A stretch of 64,000 nt of DNA. Source: Haematobia irritans. Taxonomy: Eukaryota; Arthropoda; Insecta; Diptera; Muscidae. Below the pieces are notes generated by a model that was not told the DNA's origin, did not search any database, and was given only the letters and a program-made list of their open reading frames with translations. Position 1 is the stretch's first letter; the number at the start of each line of letters is the position of its first letter. This document shows positions 11,896 through 24,822 of this stretch, piece by piece. The DNA is taken from NCBI RefSeq assembly GCF_050003625.1, contig NC_134398.1, positions 82,864,003 to 82,928,002 of the forward strand. The letters run 5' to 3'. Position numbers and translations under genes: made by a program.

Positions 11896-13045
11896 TCTAT
11901 ATCTTGCACACAAAAATACATGAACAGACAGACAGACGGATATCGCTAAATCGACTCAGAATTTAGTTCTAAAACTATCGGTATACTTAACCGATGGTCT
12001 CAGACTTGTACAATTTTTTGTTTGAATACTTTCTGAAAAAATATATGCTTGAAGCAGAATATGGTGGGAGAATATGTTTTTGTGTGGTCTGTACATCGTC
12101 TAGGGTATGAAAAAAAAAAAACGAATATCACGTACATATGCTGAATTCACAAAGTGTAAATCAATAATTGATATCAATGATTTCCAGATCGATGAAATCA
12201 GGCAAAACCCATAAGATTGGGTAACAAATAGATGCTGCATGCAATCTTTTTCTTTCCCAATACAAAAATTAAAAAACAAAAATATGTATGATGGTAGGTA
12301 ATCTCTTAATTCATTCACCACTATTGTAGAGATTAAGTAACTTAATATAAGTCATGGCATCGCGAGATAACTGACCCAAATAAATATTATATCCGATGAG
12401 AGAAATTGGAATGGAAAGGGCGGAGTCTATTGTTTAGTACCTAATTTATGATATGATTTATAATCAATTTGGATTAAGCCATATGTGGAGCAGCCACATT
12501 TTTTAAGAGGCCCAAAAAATTATCATTGTAAATATGTTATTTTTTTGACAGCAGAGAAGTCATGTAACAAAAACAAAACAAGTATGGACGCTGACTTCAG
12601 AATCGAGACCCATAGCAAATGTGTCAACATTTACATAATCGACAAGTTTATCTTCCCCCTCCCTGCACGTATCCGGAGCTTCAGTCGATGGTTGGCCATT
12701 GCAGGCAGTTATGAATACTAATTACGATTTATTTGTTTACCCACCTCTTGGAGCTCGGCCCGTTTAATGAAATTTTAAACGAAAAAGAAAGTGGGTATGA
12801 CGAAATGGACAGCCGGATGAGTAAACAAAGAGACCGGCAGTAGATAGCACTCACCCCAACGAACCACCTACCTACGCTTTGACTTACTCATGGGCAAACC
12901 TTTCTTTTGCATCCCCGTATGTCTGTGTAAACTCATCGGAAGGGAAAGGTGATAAAACTCAATATTTTGGCACATTTCCCAATTTTTGCTTTAGTTCCCC
13001 TAGAAATCAATGGTCGCGATCTTTCAAGGAATGTTTTGGTTTTTG
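11896..13045. other. Mostly single-copy non-coding DNA downstream of the secreted-protein gene
   Basis: Apart from a short mini-me-type fragment at 11915-11990 (CAGACAGACAGACGG next to TCGACTCAGAATTTAG), I see no repeat shared within the window and no credible exon. Several short open frames (for example 12485-12721) lack splice sites or domain features. Confidence 0.5.
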
Positions 13046-13051
13046 TTTATT
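13046..13051 (-). terminator. Polyadenylation signal AATAAA
   Basis: TTTATT on the plus strand is AATAAA on the minus strand, about 110 nt beyond the stop codon of the 13161-13580 gene. It is the first such hexamer downstream. Confidence 0.5.
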
Positions 13052-13160
13052 ATTAAAACTAAATTAACATGATAGTTAAATTAAAAATAAATAAATAAAT
13101 TATTGCTTAGGATTGAATATGCTACCCAACACACTATTGCGCGGGGGAGGGGACGGTGTG

Positions 13161-13580
13161 TTACAGACCACCATCATCGAATAGTTCATCGCCTTCCAGG
13201 ATTCCCTCGAGGTCTGCTAGTCCCAATAGGCCACCAAGAGCAGAGTTACCGCCTCCACCACCACCGAAACCTCCTAATCCAAAGAAATCACTGTCGGCAT
13301 TCGGTGGTACAAATGCACCATTGAATAAATTCTCCAGACGATCCTCAACACCCATGCTGGTGGCGAGACCATATATCAAACGCATCACAACTAGACGCAC
13401 AAAATCTGGGGCACTTGTCTCTGCGCCAGCTCCTCCTACGATTAGTTGTTTACCAGAGGCACTAATGCCTCTGGCATCCAGCTGTTGAGAACTAATTGGG
13501 CCTCCAATGACCTTGCAATTAACGGTAATGATCATCGTAAAGGCAAAAACCACAAACACCGTCGATCGTTGTAGCGGCAT
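13161..13580 (-). CDS. Small secreted glycine-rich protein (139 aa), function unknown
   Basis: Single-exon frame ending in TAA at 13161. I start it at the ATG at 13578-13580, although the frame stays open to 14138, because this ATG opens a typical signal peptide: MPLQR, then a hydrophobic core FVVFAFTMIITV, then NC near residue 22. The upstream in-frame stretch runs through a tRNA-like repeat remnant and looks non-coding. The mature part has a hydrophobic/basic segment at about residues 60-80 (FVRLVVMRLIYGLATS), a short linker with VPPN, a glycine run at about 101-111, and an acidic tail (DELFDDGGL). Predicted role: extracellular. It resembles small insect secreted proteins in general, but I recognise no family. 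Base composition is clearly richer in G+C than the surroundings, and AATAAA follows ~110 nt downstream. Neighbours are only repeats. It could instead be the last exon of a spliced gene, but no acceptor is needed. Confidence 0.75.
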   Translation of the reverse strand: MPLQRSTVFVVFAFTMIITVNCKVIGGPISSQQLDARGISASGKQLIVGGAGAETSAPDFVRLVVMRLIYGLATSMGVEDRLENLFNGAFVPPNADSDFFGLGGFGGGGGGNSALGGLLGLADLEGILEGDELFDDGGL

Positions 13581-14096
13581 GATGAAGATGGGTTTATTAT
13601 GTCTTTCTTCAGTTATTGTTTTGCTTGGACTGCTGGTCTCTTGGAGATTGTGATGTATGCCTGTTTCACTGACCGCTTGGGAATTGGAATCTATCAATGG
13701 ATACGAATAAATGAACCACACTCGACTCGACTCGACACGATGGAAGTATTGGATTGTTAAAAATGCACATGCGCAAAGACTTTTTAGTTCCGTCCGTAAT
13801 GATCTCTCAACTGCGAGCGCTGCAAAACAACTGGCCGCTGTCTGCGACTGGGAACTTTGCCATGGTCTGCAGTTAACGGCTTTTGTTTGTTTAACCACAG
13901 TAGTGAGGTAGATTGGGTTCGATGTAGCTTTGTTAACACGTGAAGAGTGGAATTCGTAGTTGGAATAGAGGGGCCTTCCGATGGGGCCTTGGGTATAAAT
14001 AAAAGACTTTGGGAAATTGCAAGTGCATGGCTTAAAATTATCCCTTACGATACTCATAGTTACGTAGATGTTCTTGAGATATCCAGGTACAGACAT

Positions 14097-14163
14097 ACGA
14101 GAATCGAACCGCGAACCATACAGTTTGTAAGCAAGCATACTATCACAGGGCTATGCGGCTGTC
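14097..14163 (-). repeat. Solo module A tRNA-like remnant upstream of the secreted-protein gene
   Basis: On the minus strand: CATAGCCCTGTGATAG ... GCTTACAAACTGTATGG ... GCGGTTCGATTCTC, matching module A of the X/Y elements. No module B and no X arms are visible. It lies ~520 bp upstream of the ATG at 13580. Confidence 0.7.
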
Positions 14164-14397
14164 AGCAGCACACATTTATCGATATAGCCATCAACGCACA
14201 AGCAACGAATACAGTCAATCAGTTCTATGTATAGACCACATTGCTAGACACACTCAAGCCAATGTAACGAAACGTTATTTAAAGAAAACAAACCATTTCC
14301 GTCATTCCCTTTCTTACAAACGATGTACAAAATATAACTTTTGGAAACCGAAACGTAACGTAAGTTCACAAAAGGGAGGAAAGTACTTTTCCCCCAT

Positions 14398-15060
14398 ATA
14401 GACCGATCTCCCGATTTTACTTCTTGGGCTTCTAGAAACTGTATTTTCTATCCGATTTGGCTAAAAATTGAAATCTAAAGGTATATTAGGACCAAAAGTA
14501 GGTGCGCCGAAAATGGTGTGTATCGGTCCATGTTATGGTATAGCCCCCATATAGACCGATCTCCCGATTTTATTTCTTGAGCTTCTAGGAACCATAGTTT
14601 CTATCCGATTTCCCTGAAATTGGAAATCTAGAGGTATTTTAGGACCGCAAACAGGAGTGCCAAAAATGGTGTCTATCGGTCCATGTATTTATATATGGGG
14701 GCTATATAGCCCGATATCCCGATTTTAATTCTTGGGCTTCTAGAAACCATATTTTCTATCCGATTTGCCTTAAACTTCAAATACAGAGGTATTTTATGTC
14801 CACAAATAGGTGTGAAGAAAATGATGGTTATAGGTGCATGTGTTGGTATAACCCCTATATATACCGATCTTCCGATTTTATTTTTTGGTCTTCTAGAAAA
14901 CGTACTTTCTATCCGATTTGCCTAAATTTAAAATCTTGAATTATTTTAAGATCACAAATAGATGTAACGGAAATGAGGTGAATGTGTTGATATAGCCCAC
15001 GTATAGACCGATCTCCCGATTTTACTCCAAGGGCAGTAGTTTTTATCCGATTTTCATGAA
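14398..15060. repeat. ~153-bp tandem array K1
   Basis: Units share TATAGCCCCCATATAGACC, CGATCTCCCGATTTTA and TATCCGATTTGCC. Spacing of the GACCGAT marker: 14401, 14554, 14709, 14862, 15006 (153, 155, 153, 144). The same unit type occurs in K2 (20740-21340). Neither K array is bounded by recognisable element ends here. Confidence 0.85.
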
Positions 15061-15340
15061 GTTGTAAAACAAGATTGTTTTGAAAATTCGCCCTATTTTC
15101 ATCGATATATTTTGAACCACTTAACTTATCACAGATCTTATTCTACACGTTTGTTCGACATCTCAATACCTTGCATTCAGGTACAAACAACGATATAATC
15201 GGAGATTTCTAGCTCGAGGTATAATTTGTTTAGCGAAAAAAGTCAGAAAAACTAAGAAATAACCTTCATTTTCGAATTCAGCAGATCAAAATACATAAGA
15301 AAAGTCATCAAATGTAAATTTTCAGTGTAAACTAGTATTA
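15061..15340. repeat. Dispersed repeat shared with 37805-38100
   Basis: Both copies share GAACCACTTAACTTATCACA-like sequence, ACAACGATATAATCGGA, a TTCGAATTCAGCAGATCAA block and AAATGTAAATTTTCAGTGTA at the end. The order is conserved over ~280 bp. Non-coding. 15341-15683 shows nothing recognisable. Confidence 0.7.
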
Positions 15341-15683
15341 ACAAACACCACACAAAAATTCATATTTGGATATAAAACAACAATACCACTTCGGTATTAG
15401 GGAGATAACACAAAGGGGGGCAAAAAAAGCAGCTGATTTTTATCAATTTAGAATATTGAAATATTTATTAGTTAATAAACCACAACAAATTCCATTGGAG
15501 ACTTCAGGGGGGAACACAACTAAAACTCTACATAAAATTTACATATAAGAACGAACGAACACGAACCAATGAGACTGACAAAAATTGATTTTATTTTTTT
15601 GTATTTTAAAATATAGTAAATACCATTTAATTCAATATTAATTTCGATTTATTTCGATATAATTTTTTTTCTTTTGTTTTTTA

Positions 15684-17184
<1,501 letters not shown>

Positions 17185-17263
17185 ATTTATTTAAAAGTGC
17201 ACTTAATTTTATACTTTTTCACACTTCAAAAACCAACTGCTTACTTGCTCTCTCTTTTGAAGC

Positions 17264-17354
17264 CGTTCTTAAAGAGTACAGATGGAATAAAACAAAAACA
17301 AATACAAATACGTTCTTAAAGAGTACAGATGGAATAAAACAAAAACAAATACAC
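17264..17354. repeat. 47-bp tandem duplication
   Basis: The block CGTTCTTAAAGAGTACAGAT... is present twice, starting at 17264 and 17311. Only the last bases differ. Confidence 0.9.
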
Positions 17355-17440
17355 ATTGTAAAACCTTGTTTTGCATTAGAAACAGTGATGCCACACTTTT
17401 TGACAAATTTCTAACTTTGATTTTTTATTTTTGGCCACAG

Positions 17441-17557
17441 GGATCGACCACTGTGCGATGGAGAGAACGACGCATTAAAGTGGAGAATGAGATCGGTCGT
17501 ATCTCCCTTCGAAGCATAGTCAGCAAAATTTTACTGAATAAGAAGCATTGGGAGGTT
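17441..17557 (+). CDS. Candidate internal exon of an unrecognised host gene (39 codons)
   Basis: A branch-point-like CTAAC at 17411, a T-rich tract and TTTTTGGCCACAG lead into GGATCG at 17441; the exon ends GAGGTT before GTAAGT at 17558. The length is exactly 117 nt, and only one of three frames is open. The peptide is mostly charged and non-repetitive (it includes TTVRWRERRIKVENEIGRIS and KILLNKKHWEV). Base composition rises relative to the flanks, which are not repeats seen elsewhere in the window. Neighbouring exons would lie outside the window or be separated by TE-filled introns. I do not recognise the protein. Confidence 0.5.
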
Positions 17558-17826
17558 GTAAGTTGATATGCAGAATCAGGGATGATAAATGGTGTTGACG
17601 AAAATGTACTAAAAATGTATTAAAAGTGTACTTTTCGAAACAAAAAAGTGCTTAACTTATATAGTATCAAAAATAAAGACTATTGTAAACAAATGCCATT
17701 GGTATGATTTTAGCATATTTGTTAAAACATAATATAAGGCAGGTTCATTTCACTTATACAAATAATATAAAAAAAAGAAAACAAGATATAAAATAAAAAC
17801 ATTTCATCTGCAAATTATTATAATTA

Positions 17827-18147
17827 CAGTCAGCAAAAAAAAAATGTTGTACACCTATCAATTTGAAATAAATTGTGAAACGACGAGAAAAATACGAACT
17901 AAATATATATGTATAATACCTTAAATTGAGATCCGGGCTACAATATGGAAAGAAAATTAAATCAGATTTAAATCTGTTTACGAAACAAAAAACAAAAAGG
18001 GTTACGGGTTGGCCAAAAAAAAACTTGTACACTAAAAATAAATAAAAAGTATTGGCTTAAATAGACTTTATCACAATGGACTGAATAGTCTAAGTGAGTC
18101 TGAATCTTTGTTGATAGGTGTACAACTTTTTGTTTTTTTGCTGACTG
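17827..18147. mobile_element. 321-bp Tc1/mariner-type MITE
   Basis: Ends CAGTCAGCAAAAAAAAAATG and (inverse) CAGTCAGCAAAAAAACAAAA, then TTGTACACCTATCAA in both TIRs; TA on both sides (17825-17826, 18148-18149). The interior contains a copy of CACAATGGACTGAATAGTC, the sequence otherwise found in the 3' tails of the LOA-like elements (33290, 41330). Non-coding. Confidence 0.85.
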
Positions 18148-18256
18148 TATATAATTTTTGTTTGTTATATTAATGTTATAACAATAGATATTGTTGGATT
18201 TTAATAGATCTTTAGTTTGTATAAGACGAGAAGAAGCCGAATACTCTCCTTTGTTT

Positions 18257-20063
18257 TTATACCCACCACCATAGGATGGGGGGTATATTAACTTTGTCAT
18301 TCCGTTTGTAACACATCGAAATATTGCTCTAAGACCCCATAAAGTATATATATTCTGGGTCGTGGTGAAATTCTGAGTCGATCTGAGCATGTCCGTCCGT
18401 CCGTCCGTCCGTCCGTCCGTCCGTCCGTCTGTTGAAATCACGCTAACTTCCGAACGAAACAAGCTATCGACTTGAAACTTGGCACAAGTAGTTGTTATTG
18501 ATGTAGGTCGGATGGTATTGCAAATGGGCCATATCGGTCCACTTTTACGTATAGCCCCCATATAAACGGACCCCAAAATTTGGCTTGCGAGGCCTCTAAG
18601 AGAAGCAAATTTCATCCGATCCGGCTGAAATTTGGTACATGGTGTTAGTATATGGTCTCTAACAACCATGCAAAAATTGGTCCACATCGGTCCATAATTA
18701 TATATAGCCCCCATATAAACCGATCCCCCGATTTGGCTTGCGAAACCTCTAAGAGAAGCAAATTTCATCCGATCCGGCTAAAATTTGGTACATGGTATCA
18801 GTATATGGTCTCTAACAACCATGCAAAAATTGGTCCACATCGGTCCATAATTATATATAGTCCCCATATAAACCGATCCCCCGATTTGGCTTGCGAGGCC
18901 TCTAAGAGAAGCAAATTTCATCCGATCCGGCTGAAATTTGGTACATGGTGTAAGTATATGGTCTCTAACAACCATGCAAAAATTGGTCCACATCGGTCCA
19001 TAATTATATATAGCCCCCATATAAACCGATCCCCCGATTTGGCTTGCGAGGCCTCTAAGAGAAGCAAATTTCATCCGATCCGGCTGAAATTTGGTACGTG
19101 ATGTTAGTATATGGTCTCTAACAACCATGCAAAAATTGGTCCACATCGGTTCATAATTATATATAGCCCCCATATAAACCGATCACCAGATTTGACCTCC
19201 GGAACCTCTTGGAAGACCAAAATTCATCTGATTCAGTTGAAATTTGGTACGTGGTGTTTATATATGGCCTCAAACTCCCATGCAAAAATTGGTCGATATC
19301 GGTCCATAATTATATATAGGCCCCATATAAACCGATCACCAGATTTGACCTCCAGAGCCCCTTGGAAGAGCAAAATTCTTCCCATTCGGTTGGAATTTGA
19401 TACGTGATGTTAGTATATGGTATCCAACAACCATGCAGGAATTGGTTCCTATCAGTCCATAATTATATATAGCTCCCATATAAACCGATACCCAGATTTG
19501 ACCTCCGGTGCCTTTTGGAGAAGCAAAATTCATCCGATCTGCTTGAAATTTGGTACGTGGTGGTAGTATATGATATTTAACAACCATGCCAAAAGTGGTC
19601 CATATTAGTCCATAATCGTACATAGCCCCATATAAACCGATCCCGAGATTTGGTTTTGGAACCTCTTGGAGGAGCAAATTTCATCCGAGTGAGTTGAAAT
19701 TTGGTACATTGTGCTAGTATATGGTCGTTAACAACCATGCTTAACAAGGTCCATATCGGTCTATAGTTATATATGGCCCTCAGATAAATCGATCCCCAAT
19801 CACACAAAAATTGGTCCATATCAAGTTTCAATTCTGGCTCTCTACGTACAAAAAGTCCATATCGATTCGTAATTATTTGTAGACTTAACTATACATAACT
19901 TTTTTGTCTAATATATACCATGTATGGACTAAATCACAATTTAGAAAACGATGTTAAGAAGTTTTAAGATACCACAACCCAAGTAATTCGATTGTGGATG
20001 ATAGTCTTTCTACGCAATCCATGGTGGTGGGTACATAAGATTCGGCCTGGCCGAACTTGTTTT
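18257..20063 (+). mobile_element. H2: Helentron/DINE-like element with 153-bp array, near full length
   Basis: 5' end TATACCCACCACCATAGGATG; GTCATTCCGTTTGTAACACA; GAGTCGATCTGAGCATG followed by nine GTCC units (18390-18430); 153-bp units; 3' end GGTGGTGGGTACATAAG followed by a hairpin (ATTCGGCC/GGCCGAA) and CTTG. The terminal TACCCACCACCAT and ATGGTGGTGGGTA are inverted copies of each other. Open frames on both strands (e.g. 18652-19101) come from the 51-codon repeat length. Confidence 0.75.
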
Positions 20064-20735
20064 TTATTAAATTTTGACAAGAGAAAATTTGTTCCACATT
20101 TGCGGACGAATGTAGCGTAATGTAGTGGAAACTTCTATATTCCATATAGAAGACGTTTGCGCAGAATAGCTGCGAAATCTTTCTTTTGAGCTTTTTCGAA
20201 CACATAGTTATGCAACTCGTAGAAATAAGTTAATAACTATGTGTTTGCCACACTATTCACTGTAATAAATGCTGACATTCGTTTTTCGCAGATTTTAACT
20301 TAGTACTACGCAATAATCTGGACTAGTCTGGACGCAGACTATGAAGAGATGGACATGATCCACCACGAGGTCCACCTCGAAGTAATGCGAAAGCGGTTCC
20401 GGGGTGGAAAGTATACACCGGGGTGAGGTAGGAAGGGTTTTTGGCAGGTCTTGTGAACTGTGACGGAGTTCGGCACACGACATATGGACGCAGTGTCAGT
20501 TGCATAAAGCATTTTCCCATCCTCACGGGAAAAAAATTTGCGACAATAAATGAAAAACAGGCGTCTTTGATTAACTTTTGGATAAATATCCGAGTGAGGC
20601 ATTTATCCAGCGTTCCTGGAGTCTCTTTAAAATCAGAGATTGCAGTGTTTGACTCAATAATTGAGCCATATTCCTGTAAATTCTCACCGCTTTCAACCAA
20701 CATCCTCTCACCGATTTCTTTCTCGGTTAGCTAAC
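20064..20735. other. Unclassified stretch with one 126-codon minus-strand open frame
   Basis: The frame at 20323-20703 (minus) has non-repetitive, charged sequence in its first half (for example EYGSIIESNTAISDFKETPG), unlike the repeat translations elsewhere. It has no clear start context, domain or splice sites. It could be an exon or a TE-protein fragment. A 13-bp inverted repeat (AACACATAGTTAT) lies at 20199-20211 and 20233-20245. Confidence 0.3.
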
Positions 20736-20739
20736 ACAA

Positions 20740-21340
20740 AATTATGAGTATCGGTTCATGTTTTGGTATAGCCCCTATATAGACCGATCTCTCGATTTTA
20801 ATTCTTGGGCTTATAGAAACCGTACATTTTATAAAATTTGCCCGAAATTGGATGGTATATTAGGACCATAAAGAGGTGTGCCAAAAATGATGAGTATCGG
20901 TCCATGTTTTGGTATATCCCCTATATAGAGCGATCTCCTGATTTTACTTCTTGGACTTATAGAATCCGTAGTTTTTATTCACTATGCCTGAAATTGGAAA
21001 TCTATCGGTATTTTAGGACTACAAAGAGGCGTGTCAAAAATGGTGAATACCAGTCCATGTTTTTGTAGAGCCCCCATATAGATCGATCCCCCGATTTTAT
21101 TTCTTGGGCTTATAGAAACCGTAGTTTTTATCCAATTTGCCTCAAATTGAAAATCTAGAGGCATTGTAGGACCAAAAATTCTTGTGCCAAAAATGGTGAG
21201 TATCGGTCCATGTTTTAGTATAGTCCCCATATAGACCGATCTCCCGATTTTACTTCTTGGGCTTATAGATACCGTAGTTTTTATCCAATTTGCCTGAAAT
21301 TGAAAATCTGGAGGTTTTTAGGACTATGTTATAAATAGAT
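20740..21340. repeat. ~153-bp tandem array K2
   Basis: Four units of the K1 type; marker positions 20782, 20928, 21081, 21234 (146, 153, 153). Confidence 0.85.
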
Positions 21341-22132
21341 TTGCTTTCATCTTTGGTTTTTTGGGGTGATATCCAATTCTATTCGAATGCTGCGAACACT
21401 ACGTATTCCTTAGAAAGGGCAAGTATTGTATTTGTTACCACCAAATCCGCCGCTGGACCAACACCAAACAAATGGGAATGAGTGTTATGTGTAATGTTTG
21501 GTCATTCAAATTGCCTTTATGCAGCCAATGATCATTGGACTTGTGCCTTCTTAAGTCTTTTCGATGGTGCCGTTGTTGTTTTCTCCTCACTTTGACAAGT
21601 GGTTTTACGGCTTTTGAACGTCACCACCTATTGTTTGCGATTTATTCATACTCTGGCCACTGAGTGGATATTTAGATGAACAGATCAAATCTTACAAAAC
21701 AATTACAAATGACCCAGGTCATGTCTCATAAGACCGTCAACACCTCGTACCATTTAATTTGTAATTTGTTTTTCTTTTTCACAATCTTCACTGTGTCTTT
21801 TCGCATTATCAATATCATAATCATAATCAATTGGAACAAAGCTACAATTATATAGCATTCTTAGCTTTTCAGACTGTTTGTTTTGAATTTCACATTTCCA
21901 CATTAAATATTTTTTTCAGTGCACGATAAATAATAACTTTTTCTATTCTTGGGAAAGCAGGAAAGGGATCTCCACAAAGAATGACTCTTTCGATCGAGTA
22001 TAAACTTTAATAAAAAAAAATATAAAATAATATTTTTTAAAGGTCATTAGCGTAGTGAGACATTTTTCCTGGGGGAGCATAGACCCCCTAGCTAGTGAAG
22101 TTGCGACACCTTTATCACACAAGTCTCTTCTG
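21341..22132. other. Mostly single-copy non-coding DNA
   Basis: No repeat shared within the window until about 22045, where CATTTTTCCTGGGGG ... GACCCCCTAG resembles 41205-41235. No gene signal. Confidence 0.4.
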
Positions 22133-22786
22133 CACTGAAAAAAGCGTGCCCGCTTGTGTTCTTGATTCTATGAAACAAATTTTAATTTATTGTTTTTTAT
22201 CTGTTTTTTTTCATGTGCCTTTAAAAAAATCCCAGCAAAAAAATTTGGAAGTTCTTCCAAAGGCACAACTTTAAAAGCACTTCCAGAAGATGCACTCCCA
22301 ATGATGTTCTTTATTTTAACTACCCAGGAAGTTCTTTTAATTCAATTTTTTATAACATGGTTTTTTCATACTTTTAATGGATAATTTTAACTTTTTTTGT
22401 TTCAAATAGGTTAAAAACAGAGTAAGAATTCATAAAATGGTGCAAATTAGTTAAATTTTGTCGAAAAAAATGCTAAATCCAATCTGAAAAAATTGTGAAT
22501 TTTTGAAAATATTTGAGGTCAAACGTTCCCGGGAAGCGTTAGAATCCATTAATAATTATAAAAAATTATAAAAAAGTATTTATTTGACAAAATATCACAG
22601 AATTTTTGAATTTATATCCAAAACATTGAATTCGGATCACACCTAAAGAAGTAATGCAAATTCAGTGCAACGGCTGTTGAAATGGAGGACCATGCTAAAT
22701 TCATTGCTTCTGCGTCAATTTTGCACCACTTCCGGATCCAAAAAGAACATTTTCATTACTTTTTTGGCGACGCTTTTTTGCTGGGA
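22133..22786. mobile_element. Possible TIR element
   Basis: Left CACTGAAAAAAGCGTGCCC and the inverse of the right end, CAGCAAAAAAGCGTCGCC, are similar but not identical, and no clear TA pair bounds them. The interior shares AAAAAAATTTGGAAGTTCTT with the inverse of 38195-38220. Confidence 0.4.
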
Positions 22787-22906
22787 TGTTAACGGAAACT
22801 TAGATTTCCAAATTCAGGCTCGATTTCAAGTAGCAATTATGCTATATTTCAAGTGAAAATATTTCTTTAAAATAAAGTGTTAAATGACACTCTTTTCAAT
22901 ATTGTA

Positions 22907-24822
22907 CACTGTAAGAAAAATATGTTTTTCATATGTTCCGATATAAACAAAATGTGTTTCAGGCACAATTTTTAAACACAATATATATATAAGTGCAAAC
23001 ATGACATGTCCCTAAACTAACACTAAAAGTTTGGGACACATATGTTAATATGTTAGAATATATTATGTTTGGGGCATGAATGTTTCATAAAACTAATATG
23101 TGTGAATGTAAACATATATAAATTTACAAATTTCGAGTAAACATATATATGTTGTGATATTTTTTTCAGAGAGCGACAGAGAGAGAGAGTAAAGAGAAAG
23201 AAATAGAAATGGAAACCGGGAGGGTTGACGAAAGATATCAACATAACACAGCCATAGACTCTATATTATATAGATGATCCACTCTTCCGTCAGGTACAAA
23301 AATTAATTTTCCGACATTTCGTTTTGATTTTTTCGTAAAGAGTCACTTCCAAATATTAATTTTCGTGCATTTGCTTTTGTGTTATTCGTAAAGAGCAAAG
23401 CTGCTCAAAATTAAATTTCGTATTTTCGGGGTTTTGGTCACAATTTTTTGGTCAATGAGTATTCGGAGTAAAGAGAATAGACATTCGGAACCAAGAGAAT
23501 AGACATGAAAAAACATCATGTGTTTTCGCCTTGAGAGCAGCATTTTATGTATGTGTGGACATGTGTTGCGTTTATCATTTTGGCATTATGGGCACAATTT
23601 TTTTCCTGGTTCCTTAAAAGAAATCGGAACGTACGAGGAGTAAGTCAAAATATTCAGACAAAGGAAATTAAAAAAAAAAAAGCGGTGGAAAATATACAAA
23701 AATTGCAAAGGGATCTTCATAAAAATAACGAAAGGGCACTATACTCTTTTTAAAGTTGGGACAGTAAAATGAAAAAGGAGGAAATTGTGAAAAAATTAAG
23801 CAGTAAAATGTATAAAAACAAAGTTTAGTTCCTCGTTATTAATAAGTAGTCCAAATATAAAAGCGGGCATTAAGTTCGAGTTTTGAAAAAGTTTATTTTC
23901 TTTAAAATGAATTATTAAAGAAAAGTAAAAGGCAAAACAGGGTCCATGGTGTTAAATGCTAGTAAAAAACTGTTCACGCCTGTTATGTGTATATTATAAA
24001 ATTATTTATGTATGTTTATACTCGACTCCACGTTCTTCTTTTGTTAGAGTTTTTGATTTCCTTCCAAAATTTCAAACTTTTATACCAAAATTAGTTTTTT
24101 GTTACAAAATTGTTTTTTTTTGCAATAAAAAAAATAATATTTTATCCAAAAGCTCAGTCCATTTCGTGTATATCAAGCACTGTTTCTGACTGTAAATCTT
24201 TAATAACCCACATTTCAAAGTTTCATTATAAAAATTTAATATTGTATAAATATAAATGTGTATAAATGTGTAAATTAACGGTCGGAGCAGAGATTGAACC
24301 CACGACCCTTTGCATGCAAGGCAGACATGCTAACCACTGCTCCACGTGGCCAACAAATGTATGTTTCTGTTAAATAATGTCATGTTTGCACGGGCTCGTG
24401 GGCGCTGCAAACTATGCTATATAAATGTACTTATAACGATAATTGTCTACTGGTGACTATAACAGCTACGTAGCCCAGTGGATAGTGTGTTGGCTTACAA
24501 ACTGTATGCACCTCGGTTCGATTATCCGTCCAGGCGAAAGGTAAAATTTAAATAATTTATAAAATTGAATAATTTCTTCTAAAACTAAGAACTAAAAAAT
24601 TTCGTGGAAGTGAAAATTATGTGAGGGAATGAGCACAATCTTCTTTGGGGAAAATTCTTCCAAGCATATAATATTATTGGGTTCAAAATGCTTCCAAACA
24701 TATAATATGTTCACATAAAGCAAACATATTAATGTTTTCGGCAGTATCCAATAATATATGTTTGTGCTTCCTGCAAAATATGTTTGGAGCATATGTTAGA
24801 GAAGCGATTATTTTTTAGGGTG
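22907..24822. mobile_element. Y2: 1.9-kb TIR element with divergent tRNA-like core
   Basis: Starts CACTGTAAGAAAAATATG after TA at 22905-22906; the right end, GAAGCGATTATTTTTTAGGGTG, matches Y1 and Y3. Carries module B (24280-24354, minus) and module A (24464-24540, plus). No transposase frame. Confidence 0.8.
24280..24540. repeat. Divergent tRNA-like pair, Y2
   Basis: Minus-strand module B: GTGGAGCAGTGGTTAGC ... CCTTGCATGC ... GGGTTCAATC. Plus-strand module A: CGTAGCCCAGTGGATAG ... GGCTTACAAAC ... CGGTTCGATTATCCG. The 5' ends face each other across ~110 bp. Confidence 0.75.

Noticed and set aside
13156..13488. 110-codon plus-strand frame opposite the secreted-protein gene
   Set aside because: Antisense shadow of the minus-strand gene; Pro/Ser-rich because the real protein is Gly-rich.
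13581..14138. N-terminal extension of the secreted protein to the ATG at 14138
   Set aside because: It would bury the signal peptide and crosses a tRNA-like repeat remnant.
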